From: Campylobacterota bacterium
Lineage (GTDB): Bacteria; Campylobacterota; Campylobacteria; Campylobacterales; Sulfurimonadaceae
Length of the DNA stretch: 64,000 nt
NCBI GenBank assembly: GCA_040752835.1
Contig: JBFMGG010000008.1
Coordinates: 62,001 to 126,000 of the forward strand
Direction: 5' to 3'
The translations under genes and the position numbers were made by a program. Of the stretch, positions 34,124 to 43,268 are shown in pieces; positions within the stretch are counted from its first letter, which is position 1; every line of letters starts with the position of its first letter. Under the pieces are notes generated by a model. It made no database searches, was not told the DNA's origin, and saw only the letters and a list, made by a program, of their open reading frames with translations.

Positions 34124-34853
34124 TCCGTTTTTTGAAGTTTTTGGAACGTTTGTTGGCATTGTTGTGCCGTTGCATCTCCGAAACGATCAGCGCTTCGTCC
34201 ATCCCGCACAGCCGTGCGTATTCGCGCCCCATGATCTCTAAATCCGCATCGGATGCCCACAGTTTGTTGAAATTTTCGCACCCTTCCAGCGGAGCGATCG
34301 AATCACGAAACTCCATCCGGTTGATATCGACGATGGCAAACGCATACCCTTCTACGGTCCGTTTGACGAGAATGTTTCCGGGCGAGTAATCGAGGTGCCA
34401 TACCCCTTTGCGATGGAGGTCGCAGGTGTAGGCGGCGAATGCTCTAAAGATTTCTTCGCGCTCGTCTGTGGGCTCAAGCAGCGGGGTACGGATCGTGAAA
34501 TCGTATTCAAAGCATTCCGCAATGAAATAGCTCTCTCCCAGCAGCCCCGATTCGAAAAATTCGATTAGCGCTACGGGCGCGGGCGTTGATATCGAAAGAT
34601 CGATCAGTTTCAGGGCGTTATGGTAGGATTTGTACGCTTTGCTTTTGCGAAAAAAAGTATAGACGATCCGGTTGAACAGGTGGGGAACCTTGAACGATTT
34701 AACGACGGTTTTAAGGCCTCCGAGATCGATGGTTTTGAGTTCGTTGCGGGCTTTGTGGATCGTATGGGTATCGGCATGGAATATTTCGCGTATCGCTTCG
34801 AACGACGGTTTGAAAAATGCGTATTCGGATCGGTATTCGTAACGGGCGTGCAT
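34083..34853 (-). CDS. Lipopolysaccharide core kinase-like protein (WaaP/InaA/Kdo kinase superfamily)
   Basis: The 256 residues have a small protein-kinase-like fold. LKTVVKSFKVP carries the candidate ATP-binding lysine, HRKGVWHLDYSPGNILVKR (about 147-165) is the catalytic loop with the Asp and Asn, and AFAIVDINRMEF (about 171-182) the DFG-like metal site. Such kinases phosphorylate heptose or Kdo of the lipopolysaccharide core. The position beside heptosyltransferases supports this; the sugar acceptor is unknown. Confidence 0.82.
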   Translation of the reverse strand: MHARYEYRSEYAFFKPSFEAIREIFHADTHTIHKARNELKTIDLGGLKTVVKSFKVPHLFNRIVYTFFRKSKAYKSYHNALKLIDLSISTPAPVALIEFFESGLLGESYFIAECFEYDFTIRTPLLEPTDEREEIFRAFAAYTCDLHRKGVWHLDYSPGNILVKRTVEGYAFAIVDINRMEFRDSIAPLEGCENFNKLWASDADLEIMGREYARLCGMDEALIVSEMQRHNNANKRSKNFKKRIKALLRGDFSTPA

Positions 34854-34917
34854 GGTTACCTTTTGCCTAAGTCATCGTGTGGTATGATACTTTATTATTG
34901 CTGAAAAGAGAGGTGCC

Positions 34918-35658
34918 ATGCTGCGGGTCGTCATGTATCATCACATCAACAGCGACGACCTTCCTCTCTCGAATACCGATGCGATGATGGAAGCGCATCT
35001 GCGCCAGGTGGCCGAGCACTACACCTCCGTTTTCCCGGGGGAGGAAGCCGCCGACGCCATTTGTCTGACGTTCGACGACGCGTATTACGATTTTTACCAT
35101 TATGTTTTCCCCCTCCTCAAACGTTACGGCCTCAAAGCGCTCCTTGCCGTGCCGGCCGCGTATATTCTCGATGATACCGCCGTCGCTCCCCACGAACGCC
35201 TTTCGCTCAAACACCGCGAGATTTACGAAGGGGAGAATTATCGCACCCACGCGCCGTTTTGCACCTATGCCGAACTGCGCGAAATGATCCGAAGCGGTCA
35301 CGTTGCCGTGGCCTCTCATTCGATGAATCACGTCAATCTGGCCGAGTCGGGAGTCGATCTTGGCGAAGAGATCGCAGCTTCCAAACGGCTCCTCGAAGAG
35401 AAACTGGGATGCCGGATCGATTCGTTCGTGCTGCCGTTTGGGAAATACAGTGACGCATCTGTTGATTTTGCTCGTGAATATTATCGGTATGTTTTCAGGA
35501 TCGGCAACGCCTTCAACCCTTCGTGGGAAGGGATCGGCGGATTGATCTACCGTATCAAAGGGGACGGGCTGAGAAACCCCGGCGAGTTGTTTACACCGTG
35601 GAAACAACTCGGTTTTGGACTGAAAACACTTGTTAAAACGCTCAAAGGAGAGAGATGA
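34918..35658 (+). CDS. Polysaccharide deacetylase (NodB-like)
   Basis: The 246-residue protein is a carbohydrate esterase 4 fold. LTFDDAYYDFYHYVFP (about 49-64) carries the catalytic and metal Asp pair, VASHSMNHVNLAES (about 131-144) the two metal histidines, and VLPFGKYSDAS the third motif. There is no signal peptide, so action on a cytoplasmic lipid-linked or nucleotide-linked glycan is likely. It overlaps the next glycosyltransferase by 4 bases. Confidence 0.88.
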   Translation: MLRVVMYHHINSDDLPLSNTDAMMEAHLRQVAEHYTSVFPGEEAADAICLTFDDAYYDFYHYVFPLLKRYGLKALLAVPAAYILDDTAVAPHERLSLKHREIYEGENYRTHAPFCTYAELREMIRSGHVAVASHSMNHVNLAESGVDLGEEIAASKRLLEEKLGCRIDSFVLPFGKYSDASVDFAREYYRYVFRIGNAFNPSWEGIGGLIYRIKGDGLRNPGELFTPWKQLGFGLKTLVKTLKGER

Positions 35659-36401
35659 ACGTATCGGCGGTGATGATAGTCAAAAACGGGGTGCGGACCA
35701 TCCGAAGGTCGCTTGAAAGCCTGCGCGAGTTCGACGATGTCGTCGTTTATGACAACGGTTCGACTGACGGGACGCAGAACATCGCGCGCGAGTTCCCTAA
35801 CGTCCGTCTCATCGAAGGGGAATTCGACGGCTTTGGGACAACGAAAAACCGTGCCGCATCTTTTGCCCTTCACGAATGGATCCTCATCATCGACAGCGAC
35901 GAAGTGGTCGACGAAGAACTCCTGCGTGCGCTTAAAACCAAGCCGCTCGATCCGCGAACGATCTACATCGTCAATTTCCTGGCCTATTACAAAGAGATCC
36001 AGATCCGCCACTGCGGTTGGAACAACCAGAAAATCCGCCGTCTCTACAACAAAAGCGTCACCCGTTTCAATGACAACGCGGTGCATGAGAACATTATCGA
36101 CGAGGGGATGAAAAAAGAGAACATCGAGGGGAACATGAAGCACTACAGCTACATGAGCATCTCCGATTTCATCGTGAAAGTGGACCGCTATTCCACCCTT
36201 TTTGCGCAAGGTAACGTCGGCAAAAAATTTCCGACCCCAGCCAAGGCGTTTTTCAACGGCCTTTACTCATTTTTCCGCACCTATGTTCTCAAACGGGGAT
36301 TCCTGGACGGGTATGCTGGGCTCATCATCGCTTTTTCGCACATGGCCACTAATTTTTACAAATACATGAAACTTTATGAAATTAATCAAAGAGATGAATA
36401 A
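35655..36401 (+). CDS. GT2 glycosyltransferase, WaaE/KdtX-like
   Basis: The 248-residue protein begins VSAVMIVKNGVRTIRRSLES, with VVYDNGSTDGT (about 30-40) and the metal-binding ILIIDSDEVVDEE (about 76-88), a GT-A fold. The run CGWNNQKIRRLYNKS followed by NAVHENI matches lipopolysaccharide core beta-1,4-glucosyltransferases of the WaaE group. The C-terminal part carries an amphipathic segment (GLYSFFRTYVLKRGF). It is the last gene before the base composition drops. Confidence 0.88.
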   Translation: MNVSAVMIVKNGVRTIRRSLESLREFDDVVVYDNGSTDGTQNIAREFPNVRLIEGEFDGFGTTKNRAASFALHEWILIIDSDEVVDEELLRALKTKPLDPRTIYIVNFLAYYKEIQIRHCGWNNQKIRRLYNKSVTRFNDNAVHENIIDEGMKKENIEGNMKHYSYMSISDFIVKVDRYSTLFAQGNVGKKFPTPAKAFFNGLYSFFRTYVLKRGFLDGYAGLIIAFSHMATNFYKYMKLYEINQRDE

Positions 36402-36531
36402 ATATGCAAGTTGAGCACTAGAAGTTTATAGATAGTTAAGCAGGGAAAAAAGTTATGAAAACAGTTTTTTTTAATTTCGAATATGATACGATAAAGCATT
36501 GGTAAATTAAATATTATCTGGATGGTATTGT
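36402..36531 (+). other. AT-rich gap before the polysaccharide operon
   Basis: These 130 bases have no credible gene. They are visibly richer in A and T than the core region to the left and probably hold the operon promoter: several AT-rich -10-like strings lie between 36480 and 36520 (for example in TGATACGATAAAG), but none stands out. GGATGG lies 6 bases before the rfbF ATG. Confidence 0.4.
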
Positions 36532-37305
36532 ATGAAAGTATTGTTATTGGCTGGTGGATATGGAACTCGGTTATCTGAAGAAACTGATATCCGTCCCAAA
36601 CCAATGGTAGAAATTGGGGGGAAACCAATTCTTTGGCATATTATGAAAATATATAGCCATTATGGTTTTAATGATTTCGTAATTTTGCTAGGTTACAAAG
36701 GGTATTATATAAAAGAATATTTCGCCAATTATTTTTTGCATCAAAGCGATGTCACCATTGACATGCAAAATGGCAAGATGGAAATTTTAAATAATTCTAG
36801 TGAACCGTGGAAGGTCACCTTACTTGATACAGGCTTGGAAACAATGACCGGCGGACGTGTAAAGCGGGCAGAAGAGTTTATTGGAAATGAACCTTTTATG
36901 CTCACTTATGGCGATGGTGTGAGTGACATTGATATTAATAAATTAGTGACATTTCATAAATCGCACGGGAAAGCGATGACAATGTCTTCTACTCAGCCGG
37001 AAGGGCGTTTTGGTGCTTTAAACATTGAACCAAATGGTCAAGTGACTCATTTTTTGGAAAAGCCAAAAGGAGATGGTGGTTGGATCAATATTGGTTTTTT
37101 TGTTTGTGAACCAAAAGTTTTTGATTATATTTTAGAGGGAGATAGTACGGTATTCGAACAGGCTCCGCTTCAGACTTTGGCGCAAGAAGGTGAGATCATG
37201 ACCTTTAAACATTACGGCTTTTGGAAGCCGATGGATAGTTTAAAAGATAAAACCGATTTGAATAAATTATGGGACACTAAAAAAGCTCCATGGAAAGTAT
37301 GGTAA
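36532..37305 (+). CDS. rfbF: Glucose-1-phosphate cytidylyltransferase
   Basis: RfbF makes CDP-glucose from glucose 1-phosphate and CTP, the entry to CDP-3,6-dideoxyhexoses. The 257 residues start MKVLLLAGGYGTRLSEETD, the nucleotidyltransferase signature; PKPMVEIGGKPILWHIM and EPFMLTYGDGVSDI (metal Asp) follow, and EKPKGDGGWINIGFFV is typical. It is first in the run of 27 genes; its stop overlaps the ATG of rfbG (TAATG). Confidence 0.96.
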   Translation: MKVLLLAGGYGTRLSEETDIRPKPMVEIGGKPILWHIMKIYSHYGFNDFVILLGYKGYYIKEYFANYFLHQSDVTIDMQNGKMEILNNSSEPWKVTLLDTGLETMTGGRVKRAEEFIGNEPFMLTYGDGVSDIDINKLVTFHKSHGKAMTMSSTQPEGRFGALNIEPNGQVTHFLEKPKGDGGWINIGFFVCEPKVFDYILEGDSTVFEQAPLQTLAQEGEIMTFKHYGFWKPMDSLKDKTDLNKLWDTKKAPWKVW

Positions 37306-38402
37306 TGCAAACTCTCTTTGGTGGAGTGTACAAAAATAAAACAGTTCTAGTGACTGGACATACGGGATTTAAAGGCTCATGGCTCGCTCTTTGGCTACAT
37401 CAAATGGGAGCAAAAGTGATAGGTTATTCTCTTCCTCCGCCTAGTGAACCAAACCACTATTCACTTTTGAACCTTGACATCGTCTCTGTTATTGGAGACA
37501 TTCGGGATTTGGGCACACTCAATCAGACGTTTGCTGAGTATCAGCCTGATATAGTTTTTCATCTTGCAGCTCAACCGTTGGTGCGTCTATCGTATGAAAA
37601 TCCAATCGAGACTTATGAGACGAATGTTATTGGAACCCTCAAAGTCTTTGAAGCCTGTCGTGCACACAAGGTAAAAGCGATTGTTAATATAACCAGTGAC
37701 AAAGCTTATGAAAATCGTGAATGGGTATGGGGATATCGCGAAAACGACCCAATGGGAGGATATGATCCCTACAGTTCTTCTAAAGGGTGTGCGGATCTGC
37801 TAGCCAATTCGTACAGGAACTCTTATTTTAATCCTACAGAATACAAAAAATCACACAATACTCTCTTAGGATCTTGCCGTGCAGGTAACGTAATCGGCGG
37901 CGGTGATTGGGCGAAAGATCGTTTAATGACGGATATCATGCTTTCTGTATCGGAGGGGAAAAAAGTGAGTATCCGTAATCCGTATGCAACCCGTCCGTGG
38001 CAGCATGTCCTTGAGCCCCTCAGCGGATACCTTGCCATTGGACAGAAACTTCTGGAAGAAAAAGCAGGATTTGGAGACGCATGGAACTTCGGACCAAGCG
38101 ACGAGGGGAGCATAACGGTCGAAGAGGTCGTGAACCACGTCAAAAAGCATTGGGACAAAATCGATTATGAAATCAATCGTGATCCCCACCAGCTGCATGA
38201 AGCGAATTTGTTAAAATTGGATTGTTCCAAAGCACATATTCTTCTCAAATGGAAGGACGTGTGGAACAGTGAAACGACTTTCGAAAAAACTGTACTTTGG
38301 TACAAGGGGTATTATGAAACCGGGACGGTTTCAACGGAACAAAATCTACAAGATTACATCAGTGATGCTAAAAAGAAAAAATTAGAATGGACGAGAGGAT
38401 AA
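37305..38402 (+). CDS. rfbG: CDP-glucose 4,6-dehydratase
   Basis: RfbG converts CDP-glucose to CDP-4-keto-6-deoxyglucose. From the ATG at 37305 it has 365 residues. VLVTGHTGFKGSWLALWL (about 14-31) is the NAD-binding motif, VFHLAAQPLVRLSYENP follows, and YDPYSSSKGCADLL carries the catalytic Tyr and Lys. Two in-frame ATGs upstream (37290, 37299) overlap rfbF more; TAATG coupling at 37305 is preferred. Confidence 0.95.
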   Translation: MQTLFGGVYKNKTVLVTGHTGFKGSWLALWLHQMGAKVIGYSLPPPSEPNHYSLLNLDIVSVIGDIRDLGTLNQTFAEYQPDIVFHLAAQPLVRLSYENPIETYETNVIGTLKVFEACRAHKVKAIVNITSDKAYENREWVWGYRENDPMGGYDPYSSSKGCADLLANSYRNSYFNPTEYKKSHNTLLGSCRAGNVIGGGDWAKDRLMTDIMLSVSEGKKVSIRNPYATRPWQHVLEPLSGYLAIGQKLLEEKAGFGDAWNFGPSDEGSITVEEVVNHVKKHWDKIDYEINRDPHQLHEANLLKLDCSKAHILLKWKDVWNSETTFEKTVLWYKGYYETGTVSTEQNLQDYISDAKKKKLEWTRG

Positions 38403-38403
38403 A

Positions 38404-39729
38404 ATGGCCACCGCAGAACAACTTAAGCAAGAAATCCTGAATAAAACCAAAGAATATTATGAGTTAGTGCATAAACCGGTACAAGAGAAAGAATTCGTAG
38501 CGGGGAAAAGCCGTGTGAACTATGCAGGGCGTGTATTCGATGAACGTGAAATGGTCAATCTCGTCGATAGTTCGCTCGATTTTTGGCTGACATACGGCGA
38601 TTATTCGAAACAATTTGAGAAAAAACTTGCAGATTATCTTGGTGTAAGATGGGCCTTTTTGGTAAACAGCGGCAGTTCAGCCAACCTGCTTGCATTTTAT
38701 ACATTGACTTCACCGTTACTCGGAGATCGACAGGTAAAACGGGGGGACGAAGTGATCACTGTTGCCGCAGGTTTTCCGACCACTGTCGCACCAGTCGTCC
38801 AGTACGGCGCTGTTCCTGTTTTTGTCGATATGGAGCTGACTCATTTCAATATTGATGTTAACGAATTAGAAAAAGCACTTAGCCCAAAAACCAAGGCGGT
38901 GATGATTGCACACACACTAGGCAACCCTTTTAATCTTCGTGCCGTCAAAGAGTTTTGCGATAACCATAACCTCTGGTTGATCGAGGATAACTGCGATGCT
39001 CTGGGCTCTACCTATGAAGGAAAACCGACAGGAACCTGGGGTGATATCGGAACCAGCAGTTTTTACCCTCCGCATCATATGACGATGGGAGAGGGGGGCG
39101 CGACTTATACGGATAACCCGTTGCTTAAAAAAATCATGCTCAGTATGCGTGATTGGGGACGTGACTGTTGGTGCGAAAGCGGTATAGACAACACCTGCGG
39201 ATGCCGTTTCTCTCAAAGCTTCGGAACTTTGCCGAAAGGGTATGACCATAAATACGTTTACAGTCATTTTGGCTTTAATCTCAAAGTCTCCGATATGCAA
39301 GCAGCCGTGGGGTGCGCCCAGCTCGAAAAATTCCCTATGTTTGTTGAAAAGCGTAAAGAGAATTTTGCGAAACTGTACGAAGGGCTCAAGGATATCGATA
39401 GCCTGATCCTTAACGCGGCGACTCCAAAGAGTGATCCGAGCTGGTTCGGTTTTATGATTACCCTCAAAGAGGGCGTCGAATTCAGCCGTAATGAACTGGT
39501 CGAACACCTCGAAAACGCCAATATCCAAACCCGTAACCTTTTCGCGGGAAATATGCTTCGCCATCCAATGTTTGATAGTATGATAGAGGGGCATGATTAT
39601 CGCGTTATCGGTGAACTTCCTAACACTGACAAGATCATGAATGACAGTTTCTGGATTGGACTGTATCCGGGAATGGGTGATGAGGCGATCGGATACATGG
39701 TTGCCAAGATTCGGGAGTTCGTTAAATGA
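38404..39729 (+). CDS. rfbH: CDP-4-keto-6-deoxyglucose 3-dehydratase (E1)
   Basis: RfbH removes the C3 hydroxyl with PMP and an iron-sulfur cluster. In the 441 residues the internal-aldimine lysine of aminotransferases is replaced by histidine in FYPPHHMTMGEGG (about 219-231), the hallmark of E1. The cluster cysteines are in RDCWCESG and TCGCRF (about 256-272). The product is made together with an electron-donating reductase E3 (AscD/RfbI), but no such gene is present in the window. It overlaps the following thiamine-diphosphate enzyme by 4 bases. Confidence 0.95.
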   Translation: MATAEQLKQEILNKTKEYYELVHKPVQEKEFVAGKSRVNYAGRVFDEREMVNLVDSSLDFWLTYGDYSKQFEKKLADYLGVRWAFLVNSGSSANLLAFYTLTSPLLGDRQVKRGDEVITVAAGFPTTVAPVVQYGAVPVFVDMELTHFNIDVNELEKALSPKTKAVMIAHTLGNPFNLRAVKEFCDNHNLWLIEDNCDALGSTYEGKPTGTWGDIGTSSFYPPHHMTMGEGGATYTDNPLLKKIMLSMRDWGRDCWCESGIDNTCGCRFSQSFGTLPKGYDHKYVYSHFGFNLKVSDMQAAVGCAQLEKFPMFVEKRKENFAKLYEGLKDIDSLILNAATPKSDPSWFGFMITLKEGVEFSRNELVEHLENANIQTRNLFAGNMLRHPMFDSMIEGHDYRVIGELPNTDKIMNDSFWIGLYPGMGDEAIGYMVAKIREFVK

Positions 39730-41528
39730 TGATACGGGTAGCCGATTACATTGCCAAATTTTTAGCCGAACATAACGATACGGCGAAAACCGTTTTTTTG
39801 GTTTCCGGCGGCGGAAACATGCACATGATCGACGGGATTGGTAAAAACAGCAATTTAACCTATGTGTGTAATCACCATGAGCAGGCATGTGCCATCGCTG
39901 CGGAGGGGTATGCTCGCGTCAGCAACAAAATCGGTGTTGCCGTGGTCACAACCGGTCCGGGGGGGACCAATGCCATTACGGGCGTTATGGGGGGATGGGT
40001 CGATTCGATCCCCATGCTCATCCTGTCTGGGCAGGTGAAGTTTGTGACGACGATTGCTTCCCAGCCGGAGCTCAATCTCCGTCAGATCGGCGATCAGGAG
40101 ATCAATATCGTCGACATCGTCAAACCGATTACCAAATACGCCGTGATGGTGACCGATAAAAATAAAATCCGTGCCCATTTGGAAGAGGCGGTTTATGTGG
40201 CAAAACACGGTCGTCCCGGTCCCGTATGGATCGATGTGCCGCTCGATATCCAGGGAGCCATGGTCGAAGAAGATCAGCTCGTCGGTTTCACCCCTCCCGA
40301 AGAACCGGCTTATGATTGTAAGATCCCAGCGGTTATCGATGCATTGAAAAATGCACAACGTCCGGTCATCATTGCCGGGAACGGGATTGCACTGGCTGAT
40401 GGCGTCGAAACATTTCGAAAACTGGCGGCTGTCCTCAATATCCCCGTTATCAGTACGTTTGCGCGTTATGATATTGTCAAAGATGATGATCCGTATTGTT
40501 TCGGAAGATCAGGTTCATTGGGGAATCGTGCCGGAAACTTTGTGGTTCAAAACAGCGATTTGATGATTGCAATCGGCGCAAGACTGAACATTCGCGTTGT
40601 CAGTTACAACTGGGAGTATTTCGCTCGCGAGGCGAAAAAGATCGTTGTCGATATCGACCCCGCCGAACTTAAAAAGCATACAGTGGAAATCGATATTCCA
40701 ATCGAGTCGGATGCAAAAATATTCTGCGCCGAGCTTTTGACTGCACTTTCAACTTCAGAATTGCCTTCGTACAGTGCATGGATTGAACGATGCAAAGGGT
40801 ACCGTAACGACTTCCCGACGATTACGCAGGAACGGCAGGCTGTCACGGAATGGGTCGACTCGTATAATTTTTACGATGTTTTTTCGAATGTGTCGCGTGA
40901 CAATGATATCTTCGTCTTTGGAAACGGTACTGCGTGTGTCGCATCGTACCAGAGCCTTCGCCTGCGTAAAAATCAGAAGGTTGTCGTCAATTCGGGCTGT
41001 GCGTCAATGGGATATGATCTTCCCGCTGCCATCGGAGCGTGTTATGCAAACGACCGTAAAGACGTCATATGTGTGACCGGAGATGGCAGTCTTCAGATGA
41101 ATATCCAGGAATTTCAAACGATCATTCATAATCAGCTTCCGATTAAATTATTTGTTCTCAACAACGACGGCTATATCTCTATCCGAAACACTCAGGGGGG
41201 GTTTTTCAAAGGGCACTATGTCGGTTCTACCCATGAGAGCGGAGTAAGCTGTCCCGATACGATCAAAATCGCACAGGCATACGGTTTCGCAACGTATAAA
41301 ATCGACAATCAAAACGATCTTGCCAACGATATAACCAAAGTCCTTGCGATGAAAGGTCCCGTGGTGTGTGAAGTGATGCTCAGTCCGACCGAGAAGATGG
41401 AACCCAAACTCTCCTCCGAAGCAAAACCGGACGGCCGTATTGTTTCGAAGCCGCTGGAAGACATGTTTCCGTTTCTGGATCGGGAAACCTTTAAAGCCAA
41501 CATGATTGTAAAGACGATTGATGAATAG
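39726..41528 (+). CDS. Thiamine-diphosphate enzyme, acetolactate-synthase / YerE-like
   Basis: The 600 residues have the three-domain architecture of the acetolactate synthase family: N-terminal Pyr domain with the cofactor-activating Glu52 in CNHHEQACAIAAEGYAR, a middle domain (HGRPGPVWIDVPLDIQG onwards) and a C-terminal PP domain with the metal and diphosphate motif CVTGDGSLQMNIQEFQ. It directly follows rfbH, as YerE does in the yersiniose clusters of Yersinia, where it attaches an acetyl unit from pyruvate to the 4-keto sugar. A branched-chain CDP-sugar is therefore inferred. It is not a housekeeping IlvB: no ilvN is near and the C-terminus differs. Confidence 0.85.
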   Translation: MMIRVADYIAKFLAEHNDTAKTVFLVSGGGNMHMIDGIGKNSNLTYVCNHHEQACAIAAEGYARVSNKIGVAVVTTGPGGTNAITGVMGGWVDSIPMLILSGQVKFVTTIASQPELNLRQIGDQEINIVDIVKPITKYAVMVTDKNKIRAHLEEAVYVAKHGRPGPVWIDVPLDIQGAMVEEDQLVGFTPPEEPAYDCKIPAVIDALKNAQRPVIIAGNGIALADGVETFRKLAAVLNIPVISTFARYDIVKDDDPYCFGRSGSLGNRAGNFVVQNSDLMIAIGARLNIRVVSYNWEYFAREAKKIVVDIDPAELKKHTVEIDIPIESDAKIFCAELLTALSTSELPSYSAWIERCKGYRNDFPTITQERQAVTEWVDSYNFYDVFSNVSRDNDIFVFGNGTACVASYQSLRLRKNQKVVVNSGCASMGYDLPAAIGACYANDRKDVICVTGDGSLQMNIQEFQTIIHNQLPIKLFVLNNDGYISIRNTQGGFFKGHYVGSTHESGVSCPDTIKIAQAYGFATYKIDNQNDLANDITKVLAMKGPVVCEVMLSPTEKMEPKLSSEAKPDGRIVSKPLEDMFPFLDRETFKANMIVKTIDE

Positions 41529-42186
41529 GCAAACCGTTCTTATTACCGGGGCATCCAAGGGGATAGGCAAAGCGATTGCCGATCTATTAAGAGAACAAAA
41601 TATTTATGAGCTCTTAACCCCTTCCCACCATGATCTTGATCTTTCAAACAGAGAGTCCATCAAAAATTATTGCGCGCGACACTCCAATATTGATATTTTG
41701 ATTAATAATGCCGGAATCAATATTCTCGGAGCGGTGGATAGTATCGGCGATGGTGATATGGATACGATGTTAGGGACGAATTTAATGGGTCCGATTGCAT
41801 TGATTCGAGAAGTAGTTCCTTCTATGAAAGCTGCCGGTTCAGGAAAAATAATCAATATCAGTTCGATTTGGGGAATACGGTCGAAAGAGAACCGGACATT
41901 GTACTCAGCAACGAAATTTGCCCTGAATGGGGTGACCAAAGCCTTGTCGCGAGAATTGGGAGCGCACAATATCCTTGTGAATTCTGTATGTCCCGGATAT
42001 GTTAATACGGAGTTGACGCAGAAAAACGTTCCACCCGAAGAACAAAAGAAAATCCAAGCGACCATTCCTTTGGGGCGTTTCGCCGAGCCCGGAGAAATTG
42101 CGAAAACAGTCGCTTTTTTGATCTCTTCGGACAATACCTACATAACGGGTCAGACAATAATTATTGATGGAGGCTTCCTGGCATGA
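41521..42186 (+). CDS. Short-chain dehydrogenase/reductase
   Basis: The 221-residue protein is a classical SDR: TGASKGIGKAIA (about 9-20) for NAD(P) binding, NNAGINILG, the catalytic Ser in NISSIWG, and YSATKFALNG with Tyr and Lys. It ends GQTIIIDGGFLA, as classical SDRs do. It resembles FabG-like reductases. The substrate is probably the keto sugar formed by the preceding enzyme. It overlaps that gene by 8 bases and the next by 4. Confidence 0.88.
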   Translation: MNRQTVLITGASKGIGKAIADLLREQNIYELLTPSHHDLDLSNRESIKNYCARHSNIDILINNAGINILGAVDSIGDGDMDTMLGTNLMGPIALIREVVPSMKAAGSGKIINISSIWGIRSKENRTLYSATKFALNGVTKALSRELGAHNILVNSVCPGYVNTELTQKNVPPEEQKKIQATIPLGRFAEPGEIAKTVAFLISSDNTYITGQTIIIDGGFLA

Positions 42187-43268
42187 CACAACTTCAGATC
42201 CATTCCAATCTCAGAGATTATACGGTCTCATTTGAAGACAATTTTGATTTTTTACAATCATTTGCAGAGATTCAACACAAGTGTGTCATGATTGATCGCA
42301 ATGTCGCAGCACTGTATCGTGATCAGTTTGATGCAGTATTTAAACCCGATGAAGTGATTTTGTTTGATGCTGTCGAGGAGAACAAGACACTGGATTATGC
42401 GGGTGTATTGGTCGAAAAAATCATTGCACAGGCAGCGAAAAAGAATCTGACAATAATTTCAATCGGTGGCGGAATTACGCAGGACCTGACGGGTTTCATC
42501 GCTTCGACACTCTATCGCGGGGTCAACTGGATTTTTGTCCCGACTACGTTTTTGGCGCAGACAGACAGCTGTATCGGCAGCAAGACATCAATCAATTTTA
42601 AATCCTTTAAAAACCTGTTGGGAACATTTTACCCGCCGTCCAGAATTTACATAAATCCCGCTTTTTTACAGACACTGACTCCACTTGATTTCTACAGCGG
42701 AATCGGCGAAACGATCAAATTCCAGCTGATGAAAGAAGAAGAAAGCAAAAACTTTGACCGGATCATCGAAACAATCGAGAAAGCGAAGCAGGACCGTACC
42801 ACATTGCTGCCGCTGATCGAAGACAACATGCGGGTGAAGCTCTCGTACATGGAAGGGGATGAATTCGATCAGGGACGGCGAAACCTGCTTAATTACGGTC
42901 ACTGTCTTGGGCATGCACTGGAAACGGTGACCGATTATTATGTTCCGCACGGCATCGCCGTGACAGTGGGAATGGTTTTCGCCAATGCGGTTTCTCTGGG
43001 ACGGGGATGGATGGATGAAGCGTTTTTCAATCATCTCAATGAGAAGTTATTTGTACCTAATATACCGTTGGTTCTTGAAGAGAGCCATTTCGACCGAGAG
43101 CGCTTGTTACAGGCGATAAAAAATGACAAAAAAAGGATCGGCAAAGCATTGACCGCCATCATTCCGGACCGTCATTTCGTCATGCAAAAAATGGATGATG
43201 TGAGCGAAGAAGAATTTGACGGTGCGTTGGATTTGACGAGAAAAATTTTAGTGGGGAGAACAAAATGA
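42183..43268 (+). CDS. Dehydroquinate-synthase-like sugar-phosphate cyclase family enzyme
   Basis: The 361 residues follow the AroB fold. IISIGGGITQDLTGFIAS (about 92-109) binds NAD, VPTTFLAQTDSCIGSKTSIN corresponds to the AroB VPTTLLAQVDSSVGGKTGVN region but with GSKTS in place of GGKTG, GIGETIKFQLM holds Glu and Lys, and NYGHCLGHALE with VPHGIAVTVGM holds the zinc ligands. All metal positions look present, so it should be a working enzyme. AroB itself, 2-deoxy-scyllo-inosose synthase and valiolone synthases are in this superfamily; subfamily cannot be read by eye. The operon suggests a carbohydrate substrate. Confidence 0.82.
   Translation: MTQLQIHSNLRDYTVSFEDNFDFLQSFAEIQHKCVMIDRNVAALYRDQFDAVFKPDEVILFDAVEENKTLDYAGVLVEKIIAQAAKKNLTIISIGGGITQDLTGFIASTLYRGVNWIFVPTTFLAQTDSCIGSKTSINFKSFKNLLGTFYPPSRIYINPAFLQTLTPLDFYSGIGETIKFQLMKEEESKNFDRIIETIEKAKQDRTTLLPLIEDNMRVKLSYMEGDEFDQGRRNLLNYGHCLGHALETVTDYYVPHGIAVTVGMVFANAVSLGRGWMDEAFFNHLNEKLFVPNIPLVLEESHFDRERLLQAIKNDKKRIGKALTAIIPDRHFVMQKMDDVSEEEFDGALDLTRKILVGRTK

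Noticed and set aside
39726-41528. Housekeeping acetolactate synthase large subunit (ilvB)
   Set aside because: No ilvN or ilvC nearby, and its place directly after rfbH points to YerE-type sugar chemistry.
42183-43268. Housekeeping 3-dehydroquinate synthase (aroB)
   Set aside because: The GGKTG motif is changed and the gene is translationally coupled to sugar enzymes; kept as superfamily member only.
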